Assembly: GCA_030684835.1 (NCBI GenBank)
Contig: JAUXWZ010000196.1
Location: 31,529 to 95,528 of the forward strand
Length of the DNA stretch: 64,000 bases
Direction: 5' to 3'
From: Beijerinckiaceae bacterium
GTDB taxonomy: Bacteria > Pseudomonadota > Alphaproteobacteria > Rhizobiales > Beijerinckiaceae
The translations under genes and the position numbers were made by a program. This document shows positions 17,563-27,000 of the stretch, piece by piece (the first letter of the stretch is position 1; the number at the start of each line of letters is the position of its first letter). A model generated the notes under the pieces. The model saw only the letters and a list, made by a program, of their open reading frames with translations, did no database searches and was not told where the DNA came from.

Positions 17563-19974
17563 GTGCGACCATTCGCAAAGCGAACCTATCTCGGAATCAG
17601 CGCGATCGCTGTTGCAGCTGCCGCGTCTTCGCTTGGCTATGGCCCGGCGTATTTTGGCGTGCATGTTCCCGCCGTAAATCTTCCCGGCTTCACACAGAAG
17701 ACGAGCGTGGAACCCGCAAAGCCTACGGCGTCCACTCCGTCGCAGCCTGACAGAAGCCAAGCCGCGAAAACCGCGAGCGATGTGAAAGCAAACCAGACGA
17801 CGCCGCGGCAAGCCAGTCTCGGTAAATCCGGCGCTCCCGAAGGCGCGGCCGCCGTGCCAGGCAAACCGGCAGTTGTCGCTGCGCTGACGCCATTGCCGAG
17901 CCCTTCAAGCGCCGTGGACGCCATCACGTCGGCTACAACAACGCCCGCGACGACACCTGGTGCGGCGCCAGCCACAGCGTACGCCCCGGCCTCCAATGCT
18001 GCACCTGATGCTGGCGCCGTAGGCGCGCCTAATTTGGCCGAAGCGTTGTACCCTCCCCTCCCGGAACGGCTGGACGCCGCCGCATTGCGGAGCGCCATCG
18101 CTGCCTATCGCGCGGGCGACCTCGCCAAAGGCGACGAAGCCGCACGAAACGCACTCGACGAGGTTGGGCGCACCACACTGGAATGGGCGGCCCTGCGCCT
18201 TCAGGCGAAGGCGGCGGGATACGGACGGATCGCGACATTTATCGACAAGAACAACGACTGGCCAACGAGCGGCTTCCTCCAGTCGCGGCTTGAGGATGCG
18301 CTCTACGCCAGCAAGGCGCCGCATACACTTGTGCGCGAACGCTTCGCGACGAAGCCGCCGACCACCACGTCCGGGCGTATCGCGGTTGCGCGCAGCGATT
18401 TGGCCGCAGGCCGCAAGGCTGAGGCCGTGGCGCTTGTGAAAAAGATCTGGCGTGAGGACGATCTTGGCGCTTGGTCAGAAGGCGCGATCCGCAAGGAGTT
18501 CGGCGAGATGCTGGACGCGGCCGATCACAAGTTCCGCTCGGACCGCATGTTCTACAAGGGTCAGCACGCCGCCTCGGTACGCGTGGCTGAACTCGTCAGC
18601 AAAGACTATGTCGCGCTGGCCAAGGCGCGCACTGCCGTTCACCGCGAGGCGGCTGCAACGAAGCTGATGGACGCCGTGCCGCCAGCGCTGCGTGAAGACC
18701 CGAGCTACACGTTCGCGCGCGTGCAGATCCTGCGTCGCGCCAACAAGCACACTGAGGCCGCAGAGCTGCTTGGCAAACTCAAGGATTCAAAAGATCTCGT
18801 AGAGCCCGGCGCATGGTGGACGGAGCGGCGCATGATCGCGCGCCGCCTGCTCGACGCTGACGAAGCGAAACTTGCCTACAAAGTGGCGGCGGATCATCCC
18901 GCCATTTCGGGTGAAGAGTTCATCGACGCTGAATTTCATGCGGGCTGGATTTCGCTGCGGTACATTAACGACGCGGACACGGCGTCTCGCCATTTCGCCG
19001 CTGCTGGCGAGATCGCGCGCACGCCAATCTCCCAAGGGCGCGTGCTCTACTGGCAAGGCCGCGCGGCTGAAGCCCGCGAACTCACCGATCAGGCGACCGC
19101 CTTTTACACACAGGCCGCAGAACATTCGAGCGCCTACTACGGACAGCTTGCGCGCGCGCGCCTCGGGCTTGAAGAACAGCCGGTTCGCAGGGCGCACAAG
19201 GCCGCCGAGGGCGACGCCCGTCTGCCGGCAATTCGCGCCATCGAGGTCTTCGAGGCGATTGGCGAGAAGGAACTCGCCTTCCGCCTCACCGTCGATCTCG
19301 CGCGCACGCTTGAAGACGAAACGCAAATCGCCGCGCTTGGCCACATTCTCGCGCGAGCGAAGGATGCGCGCGGGGCGCTTATGGTGGGCAAGCTTGCGTC
19401 ATATCGCGGCATTGCGCTCGATGACGTCGCCTTCCCCATCTTTGGCGTGCCAGAATTTGAAGAACTGGCCCGCGCCGCCGAAAAGCCGCTTGTCTTCGCC
19501 ATCGCGCGACAGGAAAGCGCCTTCCAGCACGATGTCGTGTCGCACGCTGGCGCGAAGGGGCTGATGCAGATGCTCACGTCCACGGCGCGCGTAACTGCGA
19601 AACGGGCGGGCGTGCCGTTTGAAGAGCGGCGGTTACTCACCGACGCCGCGTTCAACGCGCAACTCGGTTCGGCGCATCTTTCCGAACTCATGGACGATCA
19701 CGCCAATTCCCTGATCCTCACCTTCGCGGCCTACAACGCGGGCGGCGGGCGGGTGCGCCAGTGGATCAACGCCTATGGCGATCCGCGCAAGGCGGATGTC
19801 GACCCTATCGACTGGGTGGAGCGCATCCCCTTCACCGAGACCCGCAATTACGTCCAGCGCGTGGCCGAAAACCTCGCCATGTACCGCGCCCGCTTCGGCG
19901 CGCCGGACGCCCCGGCGCTTGCCGCGCGCGACCTGCGGGCAAGAGAGGCGCGGCTGGCGAGCAAAGTGAACTAA
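17563..19974 (+). CDS. slt: Soluble lytic murein transglycosylase
   Basis: 803 aa from GTG 17563 (GGGGG upstream); a GTG at 17533 would add ten residues. An N-terminal signal or anchor (about 8-28) is followed by a long Ala/Pro/Thr-rich linker to about residue 150. Helical repeats of the Slt70 type follow, then the C-terminal SLT domain with IARQESAFQHDVVSHAGAKG, where the Glu of RQES is the catalytic acid, and AYNAGGGRVRQW. It cleaves peptidoglycan in the periplasm with 1,6-anhydro ends. Its divergent pairing with dapA is a conserved alphaproteobacterial layout. Confidence 0.92.
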   Translation: MRPFAKRTYLGISAIAVAAAASSLGYGPAYFGVHVPAVNLPGFTQKTSVEPAKPTASTPSQPDRSQAAKTASDVKANQTTPRQASLGKSGAPEGAAAVPGKPAVVAALTPLPSPSSAVDAITSATTTPATTPGAAPATAYAPASNAAPDAGAVGAPNLAEALYPPLPERLDAAALRSAIAAYRAGDLAKGDEAARNALDEVGRTTLEWAALRLQAKAAGYGRIATFIDKNNDWPTSGFLQSRLEDALYASKAPHTLVRERFATKPPTTTSGRIAVARSDLAAGRKAEAVALVKKIWREDDLGAWSEGAIRKEFGEMLDAADHKFRSDRMFYKGQHAASVRVAELVSKDYVALAKARTAVHREAAATKLMDAVPPALREDPSYTFARVQILRRANKHTEAAELLGKLKDSKDLVEPGAWWTERRMIARRLLDADEAKLAYKVAADHPAISGEEFIDAEFHAGWISLRYINDADTASRHFAAAGEIARTPISQGRVLYWQGRAAEARELTDQATAFYTQAAEHSSAYYGQLARARLGLEEQPVRRAHKAAEGDARLPAIRAIEVFEAIGEKELAFRLTVDLARTLEDETQIAALGHILARAKDARGALMVGKLASYRGIALDDVAFPIFGVPEFEELARAAEKPLVFAIARQESAFQHDVVSHAGAKGLMQMLTSTARVTAKRAGVPFEERRLLTDAAFNAQLGSAHLSELMDDHANSLILTFAAYNAGGGRVRQWINAYGDPRKADVDPIDWVERIPFTETRNYVQRVAENLAMYRARFGAPDAPALAARDLRAREARLASKVN

Positions 19975-20060
19975 GCGGCGCATCCAGCCGCATTCACAGG
20001 GCCTTATCATGCGCGGGTTGCCCCGCGCATCCAGCCTTGGGCGACAATCATTTGCTGCGC

Positions 20061-20093
20061 GTCTGGATAGCCGGGTCAAGCCCGGCTATGACG
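20061..20093. repeat. Intergenic palindromic repeat (REP-like)
   Basis: ATAGCCGGG (20067-20075) and CCCGGCTAT (20081-20089) form a perfect 9-bp stem with loop TCAAG, flanked by TGG and GACG. Palindromes of the form GGGTCAAGCCC ending TGACG recur between genes in many Hyphomicrobiales genomes; when translated they give the familiar spurious peptide VIAGLDPAIQ, which is visible here on the minus strand. It lies between slt and the alpha/beta hydrolase gene and may also act as the slt terminator. Confidence 0.6.
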
Positions 20094-20139
20094 CTTCCTG
20101 AGATGCGTCTTTCCAACAAACAGCGGCGTGGAGACGGAC

Positions 20140-21027
20140 ATGATCGAAGAGCTTGCGATTGAAAGCCGCTTCCTCTCGGCGCCAGACGGGTTGAAACTAC
20201 ATGCGCGCGATTACGGCTCTTCGCGCTGGACCGGAGCGCCTGTGCTTTGCCTGCCGGGGCTTTCCAGAACTGCCGCCGACTTTGACGTGATCGCCCGCGC
20301 GCTGGCGCAAGGCGCCGCAACCCGGCCGCGCCGCGTGGTGGCGCTCGATTATCGCGGGCGTGGATTGTCGGACCGCGACCCAGATTGGAAAAACTACGAC
20401 CTGCGCGTGGAGAACGCGGACATTCTCGCGTGTATGGATGCGCTGAGCATCGAACACGCAATCTTCCTGGGCACATCGCGCGGCGGCCTCCACACGATGA
20501 TGACAGCGGCGACGCGGCCCGGCGTCATCAAGGCCGCCATCCTGAACGACATTGGCCCTGTCATTGAGGCGCAGGGACTGGCGCGAATTCGCGGCTATAT
20601 CGGCAAACTGGCAACCCCCCATTCGTGGTCCGATGCGGTGGACCTCGTCAAGCGCGTCATGGGCGGCCAGTTTACGTCCCTGAGTGAAGACGATTGGCTG
20701 ACCTATGCGCAACTGACCTTTGAAGAAGCCAACGGAAAGTTTGCGCCGCGCTACGACGCGCGCCTAATGAAGACCTTGGAGAGTCTGGACCTTGAAGCGC
20801 CCTTGCCCAACGCGTGGCCGCAGTTCGAGGGGCTCGGCAACGTCCCGACGCTCTGCCTGCGCGGCGAGAACTCGGATTTGCTATCGCCGGTGACTGTTGC
20901 GGAAATGGGCAAGCGACATCCCCGTTTTGAGGCGCACACCGTGGCTGGACAAGCCCATGCGCCGCTGCTGCTGGATGAGCCCACGATCAAGGTGATCGCG
21001 GATTTCATCACACGCTGCGAGAGTTGA
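20140..21027 (+). CDS. Alpha/beta hydrolase
   Basis: 295 aa from ATG 20140, with GGAG 7 nt upstream; an upstream GTG (20128) is less likely. The nucleophile elbow is LGTSRGGLH, with the oxyanion region LCLPGLSRT. The core strand VVALDYRGRGLSDRD is typical of the epoxide-hydrolase/haloperoxidase-like group. The acidic residue is probably in LRGENSDLLS and the catalytic His in AGQAHAPLL. It is cytoplasmic; the substrate is unknown. Confidence 0.82.
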   Translation: MIEELAIESRFLSAPDGLKLHARDYGSSRWTGAPVLCLPGLSRTAADFDVIARALAQGAATRPRRVVALDYRGRGLSDRDPDWKNYDLRVENADILACMDALSIEHAIFLGTSRGGLHTMMTAATRPGVIKAAILNDIGPVIEAQGLARIRGYIGKLATPHSWSDAVDLVKRVMGGQFTSLSEDDWLTYAQLTFEEANGKFAPRYDARLMKTLESLDLEAPLPNAWPQFEGLGNVPTLCLRGENSDLLSPVTVAEMGKRHPRFEAHTVAGQAHAPLLLDEPTIKVIADFITRCES

Positions 21028-21296
21028 AAGCATCAGCTCTCAATTTTTCGCCCGCCTGACTTTCAGGACGCCAGCCAGCGGCTCGGCAACCACTGGCTGA
21101 GCAAATCGCTCGCACTGTCTATGGCTGCGGCGCGAGCCAGCCGCAAACCAGGCCAAACAACTGGCGCGGGGCAATAGGCAAGGTGAATGCCGACGCAATG
21201 GCGTTTAAGCGCTCCAGACCCTTGCCATCCGCGCGGCGCTCGGGCATATGGGCGAACCGTCGCGCGCCGCCCAAAAGGCGTAAACGCCGACGAGAC

Positions 21297-21390
21297 GGAG
21301 ACGTGGCCGAGAGGCTGAAGGCGGCGGTTTGCTAAACCGTTATAGGGTTGTAAAGCCCTATCGAGGGTTCGAATCCCTCCGTCTCCGCCA
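21297..21390 (+). tRNA. tRNA-Ser(GCT)
   Basis: A class II tRNA of 94 nt with encoded CCA. The acceptor stem is GGAGACG (21297-21303) paired with CGTCTCC (21380-21386). The anticodon loop reads TTTGCTAAA, giving anticodon GCT (reads AGC/AGT serine codons). A long variable arm (TATAGGGTTGTAAAGCCCTA) marks tRNA-Ser, and the T-loop is GGTTCGAATCC. It is preceded by about 270 nt without a gene; an AT-richer 195 nt follows before the DUF1501 gene end. Confidence 0.97.
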
Positions 21391-21586
21391 TCAATTTCGG
21401 ATTTCATCTTATATTTCAGTAATTTAGTGGATTCGACTTCAGGTTGTCCATACTTAGGCTCTCGAAAGAGCCAAAGACGCTTGTCCTCACGGGCAGTCAA
21501 TTCGCATCCGCTCAACGCCGCGTGCCTGGCATATTTTGACACCGCCTTTGGCAAGCGCGCTGCACACGGCCATTGCTGATCGGAGA

Positions 21587-22816
21587 CTATGCGATCAGGC
21601 CGCGTAGTGCCGCAATCGCTGACGTGCCGGGAAATACATGTTCTGAAAGCGCAGAGGCGTTCAGCCCGATATGCTCCGCCAAAACGCCCTTCAGCACGGC
21701 TCGAAGGTCCGTGGTCGGAGTCAAATCGCGACCGTCTAACAATTGAGACGTTTTGAGGCCGGGCCAGTCAGCGACGATCCTGCCGCCTTTCACCGCGCCG
21801 CCCGCAAGCAAGGCGACCGTCGCCGTTCCGTGGTCGGTTCCGACATTGCCGTTTTCTTTCACGGTCCGTCCAAACTCGGTGATTACGACGATGACCGTTT
21901 CCCGCCATACGGCGCCAAGCTCTTTCTCAAACGCCGCAAAGGCGCGATCAAGACCGCCCAAGCGGGTCGCAAGCTGTCCGGTCGCCCCTCCTGCATTCAC
22001 ATGCGTGTCCCATCCCTCGAGCGCGAGGGCGGCTACGCGCGGGCCGTCTGGCGCCGCCATGAGTTTGGCCGCTCCCGTGGCAATCTGCACCATGCCCTCG
22101 GGGTGCGAAGGGCCACTGCCAGGACGAAGATCCTTCATTCCCGAAGCTGCCGCGAATTGAGCGGTGTCCAACCCTTGCCGGAGGGCCTCTGCGAGCTGCG
22201 GCTCCCCCTCGTCATACATTTGAAGAACACGCATTGCGAGGTCCTCATCGGCCTGCTGCAAGCCTTGGGGAGCCCATCCGAGGATGGACGATTCGCCTCT
22301 GACAATGAGAGGGGCAATCACGCCGACACCGAGAGCCCCTTTGGCGGAGATGCGTTCTCCCGGAGGCAATAAGCCCATAGCTCGGTTGAGCCAACCCGAT
22401 CTGGTCAATCCCGCGCGCGGCTGGCCGCTTTCCAGAACGTCCTGCCCATCAAAATGCGACCGCTGCCTGTAGCCAGTCGCCGTCGCATGAACGACAAGCG
22501 CCTCACCTTTCGTGTAGAGGCGGGCGAAGTTCGTCATCGCCGGGTGAAGCCCAAAGAAGCCGTCAAGCGAAAGAGCGGCGCCTTGGCCGGATGCGGGCAG
22601 CGCAATCTTGTCACGCAGTCCTGCATAGGACGGATCGCCAATCGGCGGCGCCGCAGCAAGGCCATCAAGGCCGCCCCGCAGGACAATGACAACAAGTCGC
22701 GGATCCCGACCGCTCGCCGCGAACGCGAATCGCGGAGCGAATGACCACGCGAACAGGCCACCGGCGGCTCCTAGAATCTCTCGCCTTGAAGGGTGAAGTC
22801 TGTCTGCGGACGGCAT
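21587..22816 (-). CDS. DUF1501 Tat-exported protein
   Basis: 409 aa. The N-terminus has a twin-arginine-like signal (PSRREILGAAGGLFAW, ending FAFAA at about 34). The rest is the DUF1501 sulfatase-like fold with VVIVLRGGLDGL, a HATATGYRQRSHFDGQ segment and VVITEFGRTVKENGNVGTDH, which holds the conserved Asp/His. DUF1501 proteins are always found beside DUF1800 partners and are of uncertain role. It starts 17 nt after the DUF1800 stop, so the two are one operon. Confidence 0.88.
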   Translation of the reverse strand: MPSADRLHPSRREILGAAGGLFAWSFAPRFAFAASGRDPRLVVIVLRGGLDGLAAAPPIGDPSYAGLRDKIALPASGQGAALSLDGFFGLHPAMTNFARLYTKGEALVVHATATGYRQRSHFDGQDVLESGQPRAGLTRSGWLNRAMGLLPPGERISAKGALGVGVIAPLIVRGESSILGWAPQGLQQADEDLAMRVLQMYDEGEPQLAEALRQGLDTAQFAAASGMKDLRPGSGPSHPEGMVQIATGAAKLMAAPDGPRVAALALEGWDTHVNAGGATGQLATRLGGLDRAFAAFEKELGAVWRETVIVVITEFGRTVKENGNVGTDHGTATVALLAGGAVKGGRIVADWPGLKTSQLLDGRDLTPTTDLRAVLKGVLAEHIGLNASALSEHVFPGTSAIAALRGLIA

Positions 22817-22833
22817 AGCGTGTCTCCTCAGCT

Positions 22834-24249
22834 CTAACGCCGCTGAATTTCCGGGCTCATCAGAAGTATGGCGAAGCCTTGAGCCCGACTTTCCGCACGC
22901 CCTACAGCCTGCCGGGTCTGAGCCGAACAGGCGTCGCCAAAAAGTGTGTCCAATGCCTGAGTCGGATTTGCGCCTCCCGGCGTGCGCCGGGCGATCGCCG
23001 TCGCCACTTCAAGGCGGACCTTCATTCCCGCTGGCGTAATCCAGTCGGTGCTAGCGTCGGGGAAGCCGTTCGGCCCGGGCGGATTCCACAAGGGCTGTCC
23101 CAGCAATTGCGCGAACTGGAGCGCCTGCCCCAGCACCAATGGATGCTCGGTCGCCCGCAGCGACGCAACCACGAGTTCGAGCGGCGGACGAACCTTGCGC
23201 GCCTCCTTCGCTGCGATCCCGGCTTCAACGAGAGCGATGTAGACCTTCGACAGATCGCCACCCGTCGCGCGGAAGACTTTCGCGATCTTAGCGACGCGAG
23301 CGACGTCCGGTTCATCCTCGACGAAGTGGCGGACAAGTTTCCAGGCGATGAAATTTGCGGTGGATGGATGACTGGCCAGATCGTCAAGAATCCGCTCGCC
23401 CTGGGCGAGACCTTCATCCGCATAGGTTCGCCCGACGACCGTCTTCTTTCCTGGCTCATGTCGGTTGGCGTTGAAGTGGAAGGCGCCCAATTCCCCCTCT
23501 TCATCAAGACGGCTGCCAACCGTCCATCCCGTCAGGGCCTTCGCCAATGTCGTTACGTCGTCCTGGCTATAACCGCCATTGACGCCCATCGTATGCAGTT
23601 CGAGAAGCTCGCGCGCGTGGTTCTCGTTGAGCCCCCTTCCCCGCCGGGCGCCCGCTCTCGAATTGGGGCCGATGGACAAGCGGTTGTCGAGATACATCAA
23701 CATCGCGGGATGCTGCTCAGCCGCTTTCAGCAAGGCGCGAAAGGAGCCGAACATATTTGGCCGTATAGCCTCGCGCTCGAAGGCTCCCGCGGTCATCTGA
23801 ACATAATTGCCTTTGCCAATCGCTATGGCGAAGTGATTTGACCAGAACCAGACAAGACGTTCAGTGAGCCCAGTATTGGCGTCCAGGGCGGCGCGAAAGC
23901 GGAACGTCGCTTCCGCGTTGAAAATTCGGCGAGCGGGTGGAAGATAGCCGGGCGGAACGCGTTCGCCCTTCTGCATCGCCTCTTTTCGAGCTGCCTCGAT
24001 GGCTTTCTCGGTCTCCGCCTGTTGCTTGATGGCCGCCCGACGCTTTTCTTCTTCCTGAAATTGCTCGTGCTCGCTGAGAGCTTGCGCCACGGTCAGTAGT
24101 TTATCGTCGGCGATCGGATGATCGCCACCGCTGGCGATTTCGCTCAGGAGGAGCTTGGCGAAGTCGGCAGATTGACGGCCAGCCGGAGATATCCGTGGTC
24201 CAAAGCCGAACCGGCGGCTCAAAAGAAAATCCTGATCGATCACGAGCAT
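22834..24249 (-). CDS. DUF1800 protein
   Basis: 471 aa from ATG 24249. It begins RRFGFGPR, and the DUF1800 core shows WFWSNHFAI, LNENHARELLELHTMGVNGG and YSQDDVTTLAKALTGWT, all conserved in the family. The domain covers nearly the entire protein. Its role is unknown; it is paired with exported DUF1501. No signal peptide is apparent, although its partner has one. First gene of the two-gene operon. Confidence 0.9.
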   Translation of the reverse strand: MLVIDQDFLLSRRFGFGPRISPAGRQSADFAKLLLSEIASGGDHPIADDKLLTVAQALSEHEQFQEEEKRRAAIKQQAETEKAIEAARKEAMQKGERVPPGYLPPARRIFNAEATFRFRAALDANTGLTERLVWFWSNHFAIAIGKGNYVQMTAGAFEREAIRPNMFGSFRALLKAAEQHPAMLMYLDNRLSIGPNSRAGARRGRGLNENHARELLELHTMGVNGGYSQDDVTTLAKALTGWTVGSRLDEEGELGAFHFNANRHEPGKKTVVGRTYADEGLAQGERILDDLASHPSTANFIAWKLVRHFVEDEPDVARVAKIAKVFRATGGDLSKVYIALVEAGIAAKEARKVRPPLELVVASLRATEHPLVLGQALQFAQLLGQPLWNPPGPNGFPDASTDWITPAGMKVRLEVATAIARRTPGGANPTQALDTLFGDACSAQTRQAVGRAESRAQGFAILLMSPEIQRR

Positions 24250-24327
24250 CACCGATTCCGCCGAGGCCGCTCACTACTCACCGCAAGCGCGCAGCATATC
24301 ATACGCTGTGGTTCAATTGAGGCGGCG

Positions 24328-24604
24328 CTAATCGTTTGTCGAGCGATTCATGAGATAGCGAGCAAACATACCAATGTGGGGCCTCGCGCGATTGCTACGC
24401 CAAGCGGCAGCGCTAATGGGGACGCTAGATGCGTCGACGAGGATCCACGAGCCAATCACAAGCTGCCGCGAATACTCCTCCATCGCCTTCGGGGGTCCCT
24501 TCCGCCTCCGCAAAGATGGCGCGCGCCTCCCCTTCAATCGCCTTTCTGAAGGTGACCACGGACGCGAACATGCCGGGTGTACCGCCAAGCGCGCGTGCTG
24601 GACC
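24328..24604 (-). pseudogene. Decayed gene remnant with two frame breaks
   Basis: Between the msrA stop and the DUF1800 start, three minus-strand frames read in turn as protein-like sequence: MFASVVTFRKAIEGEAR from 24571, then IFAEAEGT, then KAMEEYSRQLVIGSWILVD and on to a stop at 24328. Dropping one C from a C5 run and one C near the GCGCGCC run would join them into one frame. The amino end is missing. The family was not recognised. It could also be chance, or a sequencing error in a live gene; no other gene is seen in 24250-24604. Confidence 0.35.
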
Positions 24605-25222
24605 CTAACCGCCCCAAAGTTCGTTCAGACGCCGCGCGCGTCCGCAGCTTGTGCTGTAGTATTTATATCTGATGGGATTTTTAATATAATAATTCTGATG
24701 GGACTCTTCCGCCGGATAAAATGTCGTGGCGGCGACGATCTCGGTGACGATGGGTTGCTTGAATCGGCCAGATTTCTCAATCGCCATCTTCGTTGATTCT
24801 GCCAACCGCTTCTCTGTTTCATTCGCGTAATAGATACCTGCCCGATACTGTGAGCCCTTGTCGCAGAACTGCGCATTTGCCGTAAGGGGATCGTGGTTTC
24901 GCCAGAAAACTTCGAGCAGCTTTTCGTAGCTTACTTTCGACGGGTTGTAGACAATCTTCACTGCCTCGGTATGACCTGTCCCTCCTGCCGAGACCTCCGC
25001 ATAAGTTGGATTCACGCGCGTGCCGCTGGTATATCCCGAGGTTGTAGAGACCACCCCGTCCAGTGCGTCGAAAGGTGGCTCCATGCACCAGAAGCAGCCT
25101 CCTGCAAAGATGGCGGTGGCGAGCCGGGGCGTCGCCTGTTGTGCCGCAGCGCCTGACAACGCGGCAGGCAAGCCAACCGAAAGCGCGAGGCTGGCGCTGA
25201 AGATAATGGCTCTGGTGTTCAT
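24605..25222 (-). CDS. msrA: Peptide-methionine (S)-S-oxide reductase, exported
   Basis: 205 aa. A signal peptide (1-28, ending SGAAAQ) precedes the MsrA domain, with the catalytic Cys43 in GGCFWCMEPPF and the substrate region GYTSGTRVNPTYAEVSAGGTGH. One resolving Cys is in STSCGRAR near the C-terminus. It repairs oxidised methionine in periplasmic proteins. It is 36 nt downstream of exported msrB in the same direction, so the pair acts on both sulfoxide diastereomers. Confidence 0.94.
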   Translation of the reverse strand: MNTRAIIFSASLALSVGLPAALSGAAAQQATPRLATAIFAGGCFWCMEPPFDALDGVVSTTSGYTSGTRVNPTYAEVSAGGTGHTEAVKIVYNPSKVSYEKLLEVFWRNHDPLTANAQFCDKGSQYRAGIYYANETEKRLAESTKMAIEKSGRFKQPIVTEIVAATTFYPAEESHQNYYIKNPIRYKYYSTSCGRARRLNELWGG

Positions 25223-25258
25223 CGCAGTTTCTCCTGTCGCCTGCCCGCTGCGCGCGGC

Positions 25259-25753
25259 TTAAGACGGTTTTGTGGGTATGAATTTCAGCGCCACGCCGTT
25301 CATGCAATATCGTAGCCCGGTTGGCTTCGGCCCATCGTTAAATACGTGCCCGAGATGGCCGCCGCAGCGCCGGCAATGGACCTCCGTGCGTACGCCAAGC
25401 CAGCCGCGATCCACCGAGGTGGCGACCGCGCCGGCAATGGGTCGTGTAAAGCTCGGCCAGCCGGTGCCGGAGTCGAACTTGTCAGCCGAAAGATAGACCG
25501 GGAGGTCGCATCCGGCGCACACAAATGCGCCAGTGCGGCCCTCATGATCGAGCGGGCTTGATCCGGGTCGTTCCGTCCCGTGCTTACGCAGCACATTGTA
25601 CTGTGCAACGGTGAGCAAGCGGCGCCATTCCGCATCGGTGCGTGAGACCTCGAACTTGCCGGCCGCATGACCTGGAGACAAGGAAGACGATAATATCGCC
25701 TGGCCGCCCGCCAATACAGCTGCGCCGCCAAGAAGCATGTAACGTCGGTTCAC
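25259..25753 (-). CDS. msrB: Peptide-methionine (R)-S-oxide reductase, exported
   Basis: 164 aa. The N-terminal signal (MNRRYMLLGGAAVLAGG, to about 31) suggests export, possibly by Tat (RR near the start). Two CxxC pairs, FVCAGCD and VHCRRCGGHLGHVF, form the zinc site; the catalytic Cys150 is in RYCMNGVAL. It is upstream of msrA, probably as one transcript that starts in the gap 25754-26282. Confidence 0.94.
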   Translation of the reverse strand: MNRRYMLLGGAAVLAGGQAILSSSLSPGHAAGKFEVSRTDAEWRRLLTVAQYNVLRKHGTERPGSSPLDHEGRTGAFVCAGCDLPVYLSADKFDSGTGWPSFTRPIAGAVATSVDRGWLGVRTEVHCRRCGGHLGHVFNDGPKPTGLRYCMNGVALKFIPTKPS

Positions 25754-26282
25754 GAGCTGTATCCTCCTTAAATTCGACTCTCCGATCCTGAATTAGGACC
25801 TGCAGATAGTTGTTCGCGGAAGACGAGGCGTTCGTTACGTATGCATGAGATTATATTTACCGCCAGCGAACAACAACAACAGAGAGCGGATTACAGTTCA
25901 GCTGGAGTAATCACTTTAAGTTCATCTTCAATGGCTACGCGGCCGGGCGAGATCTGCGGCGGCCTTCAGGAACAGTTTCTACTAATTAGTATCTGGATCT
26001 CCAAATTACAAGTTTGGCTGCATCCACCTTCGTTGTAACCTTATCACGAGCCCCGAAGTTCTGAAGCTCATGCGCAGGGGCGAACGTCAACTCTGGGTAT
26101 TATTTGCGGGCAGGCACCATCCCTGATCCGCGCCCGGGGCTATCGTGTTGCGCACAGGCAGCAGAGGTCTGCGTGCGCTCATGTTGCGAAACGCGGGCCG
26201 CGGCGGGCCCCAAGCGACCAGATTTGGCCTTGTCGCTCGCCACCAATAGCACGTAGTCTGCTGGAAACAGGGAGGACACAGG
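25754..26282. other. Gene-poor gap between divergent msrB and the CMD-like gene
   Basis: 529 nt with no supportable gene. The segment 25830-26040 is clearly more AT-rich than its surroundings, and the short frames in it look random. It presumably carries the divergent promoters for msrBA and for the operon starting at 26283; no convincing -35/-10 pair or operator was picked out. Confidence 0.5.
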
Positions 26283-26969
26283 GTGCTAAAAATCATGGCG
26301 CTTGCAGCAGCGTTCATTGGGGCCGTCGCGGTACAGGAGGCAAACGCGGCCGAAAGGCCGGCAGCTCCGTCCGCGCCTGCGTGGCCGCGCGACATCGATC
26401 CGCGCTCGGGCTTTCGCCTTCCACTGCCGCGTCGCGAAGACCTGGACGAGTACGGTCAGAAGACCTACGACCGCGGCGCAACGCCAGGGGCAAATATTGC
26501 GGGCCTCCAGGGACCGGCTGGTATTCAGCTCCATAGCCCCTGGGCGACGCATCAACTTTCCATCCTGAGCAAGTATCTTCGCGATGACGCAGGACTCACC
26601 CCCCGCGTTCGGGAAATAGCTTTCCTCACAACGTCACGGGAAATGGACAACCAGTTTGAATGGACCGCGCACGAACCCGTCGCACTCAAGATTGGCGTGC
26701 CAGAAGCGGTGATCGATGTCATCAAATACAAGAAAAGCACTGACGGACTGGAAGAAGCGGACGCAGTGATCATCAATCTTGGACGGCAGATATGGAGCAA
26801 GCACAAGGTCGACTCCAGGACATTCGCAAGTGCGCACGCGCTCTTCGGATCACGAATGTTGGTCGACCTCGTGCTTCTGATGGGTCATCACGCAACAATC
26901 GCCGCGCTGCTTGCAACATTCGATATGCAGCTTCACGAAGGGCGAGAACCACTGCTGCCTGAAATTTAA
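26283..26969 (+). CDS. Exported carboxymuconolactone-decarboxylase-like protein
   Basis: 228 aa from GTG 26283, chosen because GGGAGG lies 9 nt upstream; ATG 26295 would leave it too far away. A short signal peptide ends NANAA. The AhpD/CMD core shows VREIAFLTTSREMDNQFEWTAHEP, with the E-x-x-W-x-x-H motif, and ALKIGVPEAVID. The usual CxxC of AhpD is absent, so a peroxidase-type role is unlikely. Export is unusual for this family. It is 31 nt upstream of a TctC-type binding protein gene. Confidence 0.8.
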   Translation: MLKIMALAAAFIGAVAVQEANAAERPAAPSAPAWPRDIDPRSGFRLPLPRREDLDEYGQKTYDRGATPGANIAGLQGPAGIQLHSPWATHQLSILSKYLRDDAGLTPRVREIAFLTTSREMDNQFEWTAHEPVALKIGVPEAVIDVIKYKKSTDGLEEADAVIINLGRQIWSKHKVDSRTFASAHALFGSRMLVDLVLLMGHHATIAALLATFDMQLHEGREPLLPEI

Positions 26970-27000
26970 AACTACAACAAGCCGTTCTGGGGAGGACAAT

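Noticed and set aside
21063..21554. Minus-strand frame of 163 codons across the tRNA
   Set aside because: It reads through the tRNA-Ser gene on the opposite strand; not a gene.
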